Source: Pseudonocardia sp. KRD291
GTDB taxonomy: Bacteria; Actinomycetota; Actinomycetes; Mycobacteriales; Pseudonocardiaceae
Length of the DNA stretch: 37,996 nucleotides
NCBI RefSeq assembly: GCF_019263595.1
Contig: NZ_JADQDD010000020.1
Coordinates: 1 to 37,996, forward strand
Direction of reading: 5' to 3'
A model generated the notes under the pieces. It was not told the origin of the DNA. It searched no databases and saw only the letters and a program-made list of their open reading frames with translations. Below, piece after piece: positions 22,565 through 30,396 of this stretch (position 1 is the stretch's first letter; the number at the start of each line of letters is the position of its first letter). Made by a program: the position numbers and the translations under genes.

Positions 22565-23380
22565 ATGGGTGAGCCGACGACGCTCGCGGTCGAGACGGCG
22601 GACGGGGTCGCGCAGCTGCGCCTGGACCGTCCGGCCGCGGCCAACGCGATGAACCGGGCGATGTGGTTCGAGCTGCGCGACACGGTGCGCGCCCTGGACG
22701 CCGACCCGTCGGTGCGGGTCGTGGTGATCTCCGGGAACGGCCGCAACTTCTGCTCCGGGATCGACCTGGAGATGCTCGGCGGGCTGCGCGAGGCCGCGGG
22801 CGGCGACTCCCGTGGGCACGGATCCGACGAGCTGCGCCGGGTCGTCCTCGACCTGCAGGACTGCCTCACCAGCGTGGAGAGGTGCCGCAAGCCGGTGATC
22901 GCCGCCGTGCACGGCGTGTGCATCGGCGCGGGGCTCGACCTCGCCGTCGCCTGCGACCTGCGCTACGCCTCCGAGGACGCGAGGTTCGTGCTCAAGGAGG
23001 TGGACATGGGCCTGGCCGCCGACGTCGGCGTGCTGCAGCGGCTGCCCCGCATCGTCGGCGAGGGCGTCGCCCGCGAGATGGCCTACACCTGCCGCGCGGT
23101 CGGCGGCACCGAGGCCGCGCAGCTGCGCCTGGTCAACGAGGTCCTCCCGGACGCCGACGCGCTGCGGGAGCGTGTCGCGGCGCTGGCCGCCGAGCTGGCG
23201 GCGAAGTCCCCGCTCGCGCTGCGCGGCACCAAGCACGCCATCACCTACGCCCGTGACCACTCGGTGGCCGACGGTCTCGAGCAGATCGCGACCTGGAACG
23301 CCGGCACGCTGATCTCCGCGGACCTGGAGGAGGCACTGGCCGCCTTCGCCGGGAAGCGGCCCGGCCGCTACCGGGACTGA
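22565..23380 (+). CDS. Delta(3,5)-delta(2,4)-dienoyl-CoA isomerase (crotonase family)
   Basis: A 271-residue crotonase-fold enzyme. The oxyanion-hole loops are SGNGRNFCSGID and HGVCIGAGLDLAVACDLRY. The acidic residues Asp125, Glu145 and Asp153 (GLDL, KEVDMGLAADVG) reproduce the Asp/Glu/Asp set of mammalian dienoyl-CoA isomerase (ECH1). Ordinary hydratases have Glu at the first position. The enzyme moves double bonds in 3,5-dienoyl-CoA intermediates during breakdown of unsaturated or ring-derived acids. The ATG has GGGAGGAG 7 bases upstream. The FAD oxidoreductase follows after 68 bases on the same strand. Hydratase activity cannot be excluded. Confidence 0.9.
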   Translation: MGEPTTLAVETADGVAQLRLDRPAAANAMNRAMWFELRDTVRALDADPSVRVVVISGNGRNFCSGIDLEMLGGLREAAGGDSRGHGSDELRRVVLDLQDCLTSVERCRKPVIAAVHGVCIGAGLDLAVACDLRYASEDARFVLKEVDMGLAADVGVLQRLPRIVGEGVAREMAYTCRAVGGTEAAQLRLVNEVLPDADALRERVAALAAELAAKSPLALRGTKHAITYARDHSVADGLEQIATWNAGTLISADLEEALAAFAGKRPGRYRD

Positions 23381-23448
23381 ACCCGGCATCCGAACTCGAT
23401 GGCGCCGCCCGGTGGCGCGGTGCACCCTCGACACCGGGGGTGACACGG

Positions 23449-24894
23449 ATGGACATCACGATCGTCGGTGGCGGCGCCGCCGCGCTGATGACCGCGCTGC
23501 TCGCGGCGCGCGACGGTCACCGGGTCACCGTCCTCGAACGCGACACGCTGCCACGGCAGGCGACCGGCGAGGACGCCGCGGCCTCGGCGTTCCGCGGCAG
23601 CGCACCGCAGGTCGTCCAGCCGCACGTGCTGCTCTCGCTGTTCCGGCTACTGATGCGCGAGCACCTGCCCGACGTGTACCGGGACCTCCTCGCGGCGGGT
23701 GCGGTCGAGTCGGACCTGGCGGCGCAGATGCCTCCCGCGCTCACCGAGCGCGCCGTCGGCCCGGACGACGACCGCTTCACCATGCTGCTCACCCGCCGCT
23801 CCACCGTGGACTGGGTTCTCGGCCGCGCCGCGCGCGCCGAGCCCGGCGTCACGCTGCGGACCGGGGCGACCGTGCGCGGCCTGCTGACCGGCCCGGGCGC
23901 CCGGGGCCCTGCCGGGCCGCGCGTCGTCGGGGTGGGCACCGACGTCGGCGACCTGCGGTCCGACGTGGTCGTGGACGCGTCCGGACGCCGGACCCGGATC
24001 GACCGGTGGCTGGCCGCGATCGGCGCGCGCGCACGGCCGGCACGGTCCGCGGAGTGCGGTGTGGCCTACTTCAGCCGGCACTACCGGCTCCGCACCCGGA
24101 GCGGGCTGCCGGCCCGTCCGGACAACCGCACGATCCTCGCGCTCGACGAGTTCACCGTCGGGGTATGGGGCGCGGACAACGACACGATGGTGGTCGGGAT
24201 CTGTCCGCTGACCGAGGACACGCGCTTCCGCCGCGTGCGTGACCCGCGCGTGTTCACCGAGGTCCTGCGGACGGTGGCCCCCTTCCGTGGCTGGCTCGAC
24301 GTGATGGACCCGATCAGCGACGTGTTCCCGATGGCCGGCCTGCACAACACGATGCACCGGCTGGTCGCGGACGGGGCACCGCTCGCGCCCGGCCTGCACG
24401 CCGTGGGGGACAGCGTGTGCACCACGAACCCGACGCTGGCCCGCGGGCTCGGGGTCGGCCTGCGCGGCGCCCTGGACCTGGTCGAGGTCCTCGCCGAGCA
24501 CCCGTCGGACCCGGTCGCCCGCGCGCTCGCGGCGGACCGTGCGGTCACCGAGCACGTCGAGCCGTACTACCTGGACCAGGCTCGGATCGACGCCGAACGC
24601 CTCCGCCGGGTGCGCGCGAACCTGGCCGGGCGACCGCCCCGGTCCCCCGCCGCGCCGGCCGGACCGGCCCCGTCCGTGGACCGGGTGGGTTTCGGGGAGC
24701 TGGCCGCGACGGCGCCGCACGACGCGTCGCTGTTCCGGTCCCTGACCACCGTGAAGGGCATGCTCGCCCGCCCGGACGACGTCTACACCGACCCCGCGGT
24801 CGTGCGCCGGGTCCGCGCCGTGCTGGACACCCACGGGGGCACCCCGGGGATCGCTCAGCCCGACCCCACGGCTCTGCACCGCGCCCTCCGCTGA
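23449..24894 (+). CDS. FAD-dependent oxidoreductase (PHBH-like)
   Basis: A 481-residue flavoprotein of the p-hydroxybenzoate hydroxylase/geranylgeranyl reductase superfamily. The dinucleotide site is MDITIVGGGAAALMTALLAARDGHRVTVLERD. The second FAD motif LHAVGDSVCTTNPTLARGLGVGLRGALDL is near residue 310. LRSDVVVDASGRRTRIDRWL supplies the middle DG-like motif. No halogenase-type lysine motif is evident. It may hydroxylate or reduce a lipophilic substrate. ATG 23449 is preferred, with GGGGGTG 7 bases upstream; an in-frame GTG lies 9 bases earlier. The C-terminal 60 residues after a Pro/Ala linker have no known match. Weakly linked to the isomerase upstream. Confidence 0.83.
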   Translation: MDITIVGGGAAALMTALLAARDGHRVTVLERDTLPRQATGEDAAASAFRGSAPQVVQPHVLLSLFRLLMREHLPDVYRDLLAAGAVESDLAAQMPPALTERAVGPDDDRFTMLLTRRSTVDWVLGRAARAEPGVTLRTGATVRGLLTGPGARGPAGPRVVGVGTDVGDLRSDVVVDASGRRTRIDRWLAAIGARARPARSAECGVAYFSRHYRLRTRSGLPARPDNRTILALDEFTVGVWGADNDTMVVGICPLTEDTRFRRVRDPRVFTEVLRTVAPFRGWLDVMDPISDVFPMAGLHNTMHRLVADGAPLAPGLHAVGDSVCTTNPTLARGLGVGLRGALDLVEVLAEHPSDPVARALAADRAVTEHVEPYYLDQARIDAERLRRVRANLAGRPPRSPAAPAGPAPSVDRVGFGELAATAPHDASLFRSLTTVKGMLARPDDVYTDPAVVRRVRAVLDTHGGTPGIAQPDPTALHRALR

Positions 24895-24927
24895 CGATCT
24901 CCCCCGGAGCGAGGGCACCGTCAGCGG
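24888..24927. terminator. Inverted repeat spanning two convergent stop codons
   Basis: CCGCTGACG at 24888-24896 and CGTCAGCGG at 24919-24927 are perfect 9-base arms that hold the stop codons of both convergent genes. The 22-base loop is long, so this is a moderate terminator candidate. Confidence 0.4.
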
Positions 24928-25319
24928 CCGGGCGTCTCCACCACGACGTTGGTCGACTTGATGACCGCCACGGCGAGCTCGCCCGGGGCCAGACCGAGCT
25001 CGTTGACCGCCTCGGTGCTCATCAACGACACCACCCGGTGCGGCCCGCACTGGATCTCCACCTGCGCCATCACGGTGTCCGCGATCACCGAGGTGACCAG
25101 GCCGACCATCCGGTTGCGGGCCGAGGACCGGATCGACGACTTCTCGCCGGGCAGGGTGGCGTGCTCACGGCTGAACGTGGCCAGGTCGACGCCGTCGATC
25201 ACCTTGCGGTTCGACGCGTCGGTGCGCACCGACAGATGCCCCTGGTCGACGTAGCGGCGCACCGTGTCGTCACTGACGCCGAGCAGCTCCGCCGCGTAGG
25301 AGATCCTGAACATCGCCAC
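24921..25319 (-). CDS. HTH-TOBE molybdate-binding regulator (Mop type)
   Basis: A 132-residue two-domain protein. Residues 1-50 form an excisionase/MerR-like helix-turn-helix (ISYAAELLGVSDDTVRRYVDQGHL, then the wing RTDASNRKVID). Residues 66-130 form a single TOBE/Mop domain (SARNRMVGLVTSVIADTVMAQVEI, VSLMSTEAVNELGLAPGELAVAVIKSTNVVV), which binds molybdate or tungstate oxyanions. It likely senses molybdate. That fits a genome with a molybdenum hydroxylase 5 kb away, although direct control of that operon is only a guess. The GTG start at 25319 is exactly 7 bases after a TAGCAT box, giving a leaderless transcript; an ATG two codons later is the alternative. Confidence 0.92.
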   Translation of the reverse strand: MAMFRISYAAELLGVSDDTVRRYVDQGHLSVRTDASNRKVIDGVDLATFSREHATLPGEKSSIRSSARNRMVGLVTSVIADTVMAQVEIQCGPHRVVSLMSTEAVNELGLAPGELAVAVIKSTNVVVETPGR

Positions 25320-25326
25320 CGCGCCG

Positions 25327-25332
25327 ATGCTA
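25327..25332 (-). promoter_or_regulatory. -10 box of a leaderless HTH-TOBE transcript
   Basis: On the minus strand, TAGCAT is followed by 7 bases and the GTG at 25319. This is the same arrangement as for the TetR and aminotransferase genes. Confidence 0.5.
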
Positions 25333-25388
25333 GGACCACCGGCGACCGCGCCGGACCTCGGCCCGGCCGAAGTGCACTCCGGCCGGCG

Positions 25389-26009
25389 TCAGAGGACCGT
25401 CCACAACGTCTCGAAGTCGATCACCCGGTTGCGCCGCAGCATGAGCGCCCGCTCCACGGCGGCGAGGACGCCGGCCACGATCAGGGTGGTGGTGATCCAG
25501 CCCGGCATCTGGACCGGGGAGGTGAAGGTGCCGACGACCTCGGCGATCCGGTCGATGCGGGTGAGGAGCTCGAGCGCCTCCGGGACGGCCAGGACGAGGT
25601 TGACGAGCAGGATCGCGATCGCCAGCCACCCGATCACCCGGCTCAGGACGCGGTGACGGCGGTGCATCCGGCCGCGCCGGTACTCCAGGGTGCCGGGCAC
25701 CGGGTCGAGACGCCGTTCCTCGCCCCCGTCTCCGACCAGGTGCATCCGCCGCACCCCGTACAGGGTGACGGCGACCTCGATCGTCGCACCGGGAACGGGG
25801 AACGACGCCGGCATGTCGGCCTTCGCCTGCCGGCGCCCGTCGACGTAGAGCTCGGCGCGCCCGTCGTCGCGGGTCCCGTCGATCTCGACCGTGTAGGTGG
25901 CCCGCGCCCCGCCGGGCCCGGGATGGTCGACGGCGTAGAGGTGACGGTGCAGGACCTCCCGGCGCCGGAGCGGCCGCAGCGGCTTCCCCCTGCTGGTGAC
26001 GACGTCCAT
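25389..26009 (-). CDS. Uncharacterised two-TM membrane protein
   Basis: A 206-residue protein that I do not recognise. Residues 1-110 are soluble and beta-rich, with YTVEIDGTRDDGRAELYVDGRRQAKA and PVPGATIEVAVTLYGVRRMHLV; they could form an immunoglobulin-like or FHA-like sheet. A basic stretch (YRRGRMHRRHRVLSR) leads to two membrane helices, GWLAIAILLVNLVLAV and WITTTLIVAGVLAAV. The basic side facing the cytoplasm suggests the N-terminal domain is cytoplasmic. The ATG has GGAGGA 3-4 bases upstream. It is 69 bases from the HTH-TOBE gene in the same direction and divergent from the cholesterol-oxidase-like gene. Function unknown. Confidence 0.75.
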   Translation of the reverse strand: MDVVTSRGKPLRPLRRREVLHRHLYAVDHPGPGGARATYTVEIDGTRDDGRAELYVDGRRQAKADMPASFPVPGATIEVAVTLYGVRRMHLVGDGGEERRLDPVPGTLEYRRGRMHRRHRVLSRVIGWLAIAILLVNLVLAVPEALELLTRIDRIAEVVGTFTSPVQMPGWITTTLIVAGVLAAVERALMLRRNRVIDFETLWTVL

Positions 26010-26096
26010 GGTTCCTCCGACGGGTTTCGCGGTGTCGTTCCCTGGCACCAGCTGACGCCATGCCGCCGGGGCACACTCAACTGCGCCTCGAGCACA

Positions 26097-26112
26097 TGTG
26101 ACACATATCTCA
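26097..26112 (+). promoter_or_regulatory. CRP/GlxR-like site
   Basis: TGTGA-CACATA-TCTCA matches the CRP-type consensus TGTGA-N6-TCACA with one change. It lies about 130 bases before the GMC oxidase gene and 90 bases before the divergent membrane-protein gene. cAMP-type control is possible. Confidence 0.35.
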
Positions 26113-26158
26113 CCGGAGACCGCGACGTCGCTCGCCCTCTCGGAGCTCGGCTGTCGGC

Positions 26159-26175
26159 AACCCTCAGTGAGGGTT
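26159..26175 (+). promoter_or_regulatory. Perfect 7-bp palindrome upstream of the GMC oxidase
   Basis: AACCCTC-AGT-GAGGGTT, 70 bases before the start codon. The 3-base centre is short for a terminator, so an operator is more likely. No regulator gene is adjacent, and no -10/-35 pair is certain. Confidence 0.4.
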
Positions 26176-26244
26176 CGTTTCAGTTATCCGGTAGAACTTC
26201 GGTGATCGAGATGGCCGAAGGTCCCCCGTCGGAAGGCGCCACGC

Positions 26245-27861
26245 ATGGGCGAGCCGAACCTGTCCCGTCGCACGTTCGTCGTGGGAGCCGGAGCCGGACT
26301 GGCCCTCGCCGCCGGCGCCGCGTCGTCCGCGCTCGCCCCGGCCGCCCGGGCCGCCTCCGGCCCGGCGGTGAGTGAGCAGCGGCGCAGGGCCGTCGTGATC
26401 GGAACGGGCTTCGGCGGCGCCGTCACGGCGTTGCGGCTGGCCCGGGCCGGGGTGCCGACCCTGGTGCTCGAGCGGGGGATCCGGTGGCCGATCACGCCGG
26501 ACGCCGAGACGTTCCCGCACATGTTCTCCCCGGACCGCCGCGCCGCCTGGCTGAGCCCGTCGACGGTGCTGACCGGGTCACCGCCGAGGTTCTGGAAGCC
26601 CTACACCGGGGTTCTCGAGAGGGTCCGCGGCGTCGGGATGGACGTGTTCTGCGGAGCCGGGGTGGGGGGCGGTTCGCTGGTCTACCACGGCATGACCATC
26701 CAACCCCGCGGTGACCACTTCGCGGCGTCGATGCCCTCGGTGCTCGACTACGACGCCTTCGACCGGGACTACTACCGCCGGGCCGCGGCCGTCCTCAAGC
26801 CGGAGCCGATCCCGGACGACGTCCTCGCCGCACCGTCCTACAGGTCCTCCCGGATGTTCCTCGACCGCGTGGCCGACAGCGGTCTCGAGCCCTACCGGGT
26901 GCCGATCCCGATGGACTGGGACGTGGCCCGGCGCGAGCTGCGCGGCGAGATCACACCCTCCTACACCACCGGTGACGTCCTGTACGGGGCCAACAACGGC
27001 GGCAAGAACACCGTCGACCGCACCTGGCTCGCCGAGGCCGAGGCGACCGGGCGGGTCGAGGTCGCCACCCTGCACCGCGTCGCCGACATCGAACGCGACC
27101 CCGCGGGCCGGTGGGTGGTGCACGTGGAGCGCATCACCACCGACGGCGACGTCGTCGAACGCATCCGGATCACCACCGACGCCCTGTTCCTCGGCGCCGG
27201 GTCCGCCGGCACCAGCCGGCTGCTGGTCAAGGCGCGGGCCAAGGACCTGGTCCCCGACCTGCCCGAGGGCGTCGGCGCCAACTGGGGCAACAACGGCGAC
27301 CGGATCTTCAGCTGGACCCCGGTCGGCGACAGCCCCGGAGCGCTGCAGGGCGGGCCCGCGTGCGTCGGGGTCCGCGACTGGGACAACCCCGCCGGACCGA
27401 TCACCATCGTCAACGGCGGCGTGCCGTTCCCGACCGACGTCGGGACCACCAGCGTCATCGGCTTCTCGATCGTCGAACCCCGCGGCGTGTTCCGCTACGA
27501 CCCGGTCGCCGACGACGCGAAGCTGCACTGGAGCCAGACCTACGACGCGCAGCAGACCGCGGCCACCACGAAGCAGGTCCGGCGCATCCTCGGTGGCGGA
27601 AAGCTTGTGCAGGGCCTGGCCAACATCACGCTCGACACCAGCACCGTCGAGACCACGACCTACCACCCGCTCGGCGGTGCGACCATCGGCGACGTGTGCG
27701 ACCCGCACGGCCGGGTCCTCGGCCAGCGCGGCCTCTACGTCAACGACGGTTCACTGATCCCGGGCAGCACCGGTGCCTGCAACCCGTCCCTGACCATCGC
27801 GGCGCTGGCCGAACGCAACATGGACGAGGTCGTCACCCACGACGTCGGCACCGTCTTCTGA
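26245..27861 (+). CDS. Tat-exported GMC oxidase, class I cholesterol-oxidase-like
   Basis: A 538-residue secreted flavoenzyme. SRRTF followed by a long Ala-rich hydrophobic run (residues 7-38) is a Tat signal, expected for a cofactor-loaded export substrate. The FAD site is VVIGTGFGGAVTALRLARAGVPTLVLERG (50-77), with GAGVGGGSLVYHGM the GMC signature. YHPLGG (His474) and ACNPSLTI (Asn513) match the catalytic His and Asn of class I cholesterol oxidase. The C-terminus (NDGSLIPGSTG, AALAERNMDEVV) is also very close to that family. The Glu that acts as isomerase base in cholesterol oxidase (EIAPMP region) appears to be replaced here (VNGGVPF), so isomerisation may be absent. The substrate may be a sterol or another secondary alcohol. 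Confidence 0.9.
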   Translation: MGEPNLSRRTFVVGAGAGLALAAGAASSALAPAARAASGPAVSEQRRRAVVIGTGFGGAVTALRLARAGVPTLVLERGIRWPITPDAETFPHMFSPDRRAAWLSPSTVLTGSPPRFWKPYTGVLERVRGVGMDVFCGAGVGGGSLVYHGMTIQPRGDHFAASMPSVLDYDAFDRDYYRRAAAVLKPEPIPDDVLAAPSYRSSRMFLDRVADSGLEPYRVPIPMDWDVARRELRGEITPSYTTGDVLYGANNGGKNTVDRTWLAEAEATGRVEVATLHRVADIERDPAGRWVVHVERITTDGDVVERIRITTDALFLGAGSAGTSRLLVKARAKDLVPDLPEGVGANWGNNGDRIFSWTPVGDSPGALQGGPACVGVRDWDNPAGPITIVNGGVPFPTDVGTTSVIGFSIVEPRGVFRYDPVADDAKLHWSQTYDAQQTAATTKQVRRILGGGKLVQGLANITLDTSTVETTTYHPLGGATIGDVCDPHGRVLGQRGLYVNDGSLIPGSTGACNPSLTIAALAERNMDEVVTHDVGTVF

Positions 27862-27898
27862 GGACCGCCGGTTCCGAGGACTGCCGGGTCGTCGGGTC

Positions 27899-28714
27899 TC
27901 AGCGGGAGATCGGGTGCTCCCCCAGGAAGCCGGTGACGATCTTCGTGAGGTCCTCGGGACGCTCGACGTGCGTGCCGTGGCTCGACCCGGGTCCCGTCAC
28001 GAGCTCGTAGCGTGCGCCCGGGATCGCGTCGGCCACCTTCTTCGCCTGCCACGGCGGGGTCAGCAGGTCCTGCTCCCCGACGACGACCAGCGTCGGCGCG
28101 GAGATGGCGCCGAGCCGGTCCAGCGAGTCGTGCGCCAGGTCGGCGTCCCACTGCTCGACCGTGACCTGCATCTGCTCCTCGTTCTGCGGGAACGCCGGCA
28201 GCAACGGCTCCAGCATCTGCGCGAAGTCCGGGTGGTCGAGCAGCTGCGGGGAGAACGCGAGACCGGACGTGACCAGCGCCGACTCCATGTCCCGGTGGAC
28301 GTAGGGCAGCCGCAGCGCGCTGAGCACCGCCCGCTGGAAACCGTCGCTGCGGCCCCACGTCGCGTACAGCAGGGCGGAGGCGACCTGGTCGGGGTGGGCC
28401 AGCGCGAGCTCCTGCGCGGCCGCCGAGCCGAGTGACCAGCCGAGCACGTGCGCGCGGGGTACCTCGAGCGCCTCCAGCAGCGCGGAGGCGTCCTCGGCGA
28501 GCGATGCCACGCTGATCGGGCCGGTGCCGCGGTCGCTGCCGCCGAGGCCGCGGTTGTCGAACGCGATCACCTGGTGGGTCTGGGCGAGGCGCGACGCCAG
28601 CTCGGCCCACAACGCGATCGAGCCGGACGTTCCCATGATCAGCAGCAGCGGCTCGCCGCTGCCGCTGATCTCGTAGTTCAGCGTGGTTCCGGTGCGGACG
28701 GAGATGCGGGGCAC
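27899..28714 (-). CDS. Alpha/beta hydrolase (esterase/lactonase)
   Basis: A 271-residue alpha/beta hydrolase. The nucleophile elbow is GWSLGS (about residue 94). The oxyanion region is LLIMGTSGS, the acid is probably in VVGEQDLLTPP, and the histidine is in SSHGTHVERPE near the C-terminus. The sequence resembles 3-oxoadipate enol-lactonase and ester hydrolases. It lies 36 bases downstream of the Baeyer-Villiger monooxygenase gene on the same strand. In this setting it most likely hydrolyses the ester or lactone that enzyme makes. The GTG start has GGAG about 9 bases upstream. It is convergent with the GMC oxidase gene, 37 bases away. Confidence 0.9.
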   Translation of the reverse strand: MPRISVRTGTTLNYEISGSGEPLLLIMGTSGSIALWAELASRLAQTHQVIAFDNRGLGGSDRGTGPISVASLAEDASALLEALEVPRAHVLGWSLGSAAAQELALAHPDQVASALLYATWGRSDGFQRAVLSALRLPYVHRDMESALVTSGLAFSPQLLDHPDFAQMLEPLLPAFPQNEEQMQVTVEQWDADLAHDSLDRLGAISAPTLVVVGEQDLLTPPWQAKKVADAIPGARYELVTGPGSSHGTHVERPEDLTKIVTGFLGEHPISR

Positions 28715-28750
28715 GGTGGTTCTCCCGGGGAGGTGAAGGGAAAGGAGGTG

Positions 28751-30253
28751 TTACCGGTACCGGAGGCCGTCGTCGAGGTCGGCCTCGGGGAGTGCGACGC
28801 GGTCGTGGTCGTGTTCGTGCATGTGGGTCCACGGCTCGCGGTCGCCCTGGCGGAACATCCGGTCCTGTGAGCGTTGGACGTATCCGGGGTTGAAGTTGTC
28901 CAGGTCGCTCCAGGGCAGCCGCGGCATGTCCTCGTCCCCGGGGCGCAGCGCCGGCACGACGGTGGTCGCTCCCCGCTCGGCCATCCGCTCGAACAGGCGG
29001 CCGACGAGGTCGTTGATCAGGTCGACCCGCAGCGTCCAGCTGTGCCGGAAGTAGCCGAACGCGTACGCCATGTTCGGCACACCGCTGATCATCATCCCGC
29101 GCCAGGTGACGCGGCTCGCGAAGTCGACCGGCTCGCCGTCCACGGTGAACGGGATGTCGCCGAACACCGACAGGTTGAAGCCGGTGGCGGTGACGACGAC
29201 GTCGGCCTCGAGCACCTCGCCCGAGGAGACCTGGACACCCTTCTCGGTGAACTCGCTGATCGTGTCGGTGACCACGGAGGCCTTGCCCTCGCGCATGGAC
29301 GCGAAGAAGTCGCCGTCCGGGACGAACGCGATCCGTTGCTGCCACGGCCGGTAGCTCGGGGTGAAGTGCTTCTCGACGTCGGTGCCCTCGGGCAGGAGTG
29401 GCCGGATCGTCTCGACGAGGAACTCGTGCAGCTGGTCCGGGTCGTCACGACCCGTCGTGGCCAGCCAGTCGAGCTGCTGGACGTACTGGCGACGGAGGAT
29501 CTCGTGCGTCCAGTCCGGCGGTAGGTCCAGCGGCTCCAGCATGGTTGCGAGCTCGTGCACCGTGGGAGCGGGGAACCAGTACGACGGCGAGCGCTGCAGC
29601 GTCGTCACGTGCTCGGCGGTCCCGGCCAGCGCGGGCACCAGGGTCGCCGCCGTCGAGCCGGAACCGATGACCACGACCCGCTTGCCCGCGCAGTCGAGGT
29701 CGTCCGGCCAGAGCTGCGGGTGCACGACAGTGCCCTCGAACCGCTCCGTGCCGGGCCACTCGGGCGTGTAGGGCTCGTCGTGGTTGTAGTAGCCCTGGCA
29801 CATCCAGAGGAACGAGGCGGTGAGCCGCAGCCGCTCGCCGGTGTCGGTCCGGACGACCTCGGCGGTCCAGCGGGCGTCGTCGGACGACCACTGCAGCGCC
29901 GTCACCCGGTGGTCGTAGCGGATCCGGCCTGCGAGATCGTCCTCCTCGATGACCTCGTCGAGGTAGTCGAGGATCGCGCCGCCTGCGGCGATGGACGCTC
30001 CGCGCCACGGCTTGTGCCGGTAGCCGTAGGTGAACAGGTCGCTGTCCGAGCGGGCGCCCGGGAAGCGGTGCGTCCACCACGTCCCGCCGCGTGCGTCCTG
30101 CGCCTCGAGGATCGCGAAGCTGCGGTCGGGGAACTCCGTGCGCAGCCGGTGGGCGGCGCCGATGCCGGACACACCGGCCCCGATGATCAGGACGTCGAGG
30201 TGCTCGTTCTCACTGCTGCGTTGTTCCTGATCGGCCGTGGCGGCACGGGTCAT
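28751..30253 (-). CDS. EthA-like Baeyer-Villiger monooxygenase
   Basis: A 500-residue flavin monooxygenase converting ketones to esters or lactones with NADPH and O2. The FAD site is VLIIGAGVSGIGAAHRL (21-37) and the NADPH site VVVIGSGSTAATLVPAL (about 193). Between them the exact BVMO fingerprint FxGxxxHxxxWP is present as FEGTVVHPQLWP (172-183). Extended similarity to mycobacterial EthA is evident in GGTWW, YPG-like FPGARSDSD, HFTPSYRPWQQR, and GVPNMAYAFGY. The ATG has GGAGAA 6 bases upstream. It is first in a two-gene operon with the hydrolase and is divergent from the GAF/Fis activator, its likely regulator. The native ketone is unknown; a thioamide prodrug-type activity is possible by homology only. 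Confidence 0.95.
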   Translation of the reverse strand: MTRAATADQEQRSSENEHLDVLIIGAGVSGIGAAHRLRTEFPDRSFAILEAQDARGGTWWTHRFPGARSDSDLFTYGYRHKPWRGASIAAGGAILDYLDEVIEEDDLAGRIRYDHRVTALQWSSDDARWTAEVVRTDTGERLRLTASFLWMCQGYYNHDEPYTPEWPGTERFEGTVVHPQLWPDDLDCAGKRVVVIGSGSTAATLVPALAGTAEHVTTLQRSPSYWFPAPTVHELATMLEPLDLPPDWTHEILRRQYVQQLDWLATTGRDDPDQLHEFLVETIRPLLPEGTDVEKHFTPSYRPWQQRIAFVPDGDFFASMREGKASVVTDTISEFTEKGVQVSSGEVLEADVVVTATGFNLSVFGDIPFTVDGEPVDFASRVTWRGMMISGVPNMAYAFGYFRHSWTLRVDLINDLVGRLFERMAERGATTVVPALRPGDEDMPRLPWSDLDNFNPGYVQRSQDRMFRQGDREPWTHMHEHDHDRVALPEADLDDGLRYR

Positions 30254-30322
30254 GGGCCGTTCTCCCTGGGTCGACGATGACGGGACGCACCGACGGTAGG
30301 CCGGGCGGCCGGGGTCGGCCCT

Positions 30323-30337
30323 GTCCCAACATCGGAC
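30323..30337. promoter_or_regulatory. Candidate operator in the BVMO/activator gap
   Basis: GTCC-CAACATC-GGAC is a short inverted repeat 60 bases before the activator start and 70 bases before the monooxygenase. A TAGTGT box (30364-30369) that could be the activator -10 follows. The only symmetric element seen in the gap; weak evidence. Confidence 0.25.
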
Positions 30338-30396
30338 GGTTCCGTGCTTGACCGCCGGTCGCCTAGTGTGAGTGCGACCACAGGGAGGTGCCGTGC

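Noticed and set aside
26097-26112. Considered calling the TGTGA-N6-TCTCA site a proven CRP site.
   Set aside because: One mismatch from consensus and no cAMP receptor gene in the window. Kept only as a low-confidence feature.
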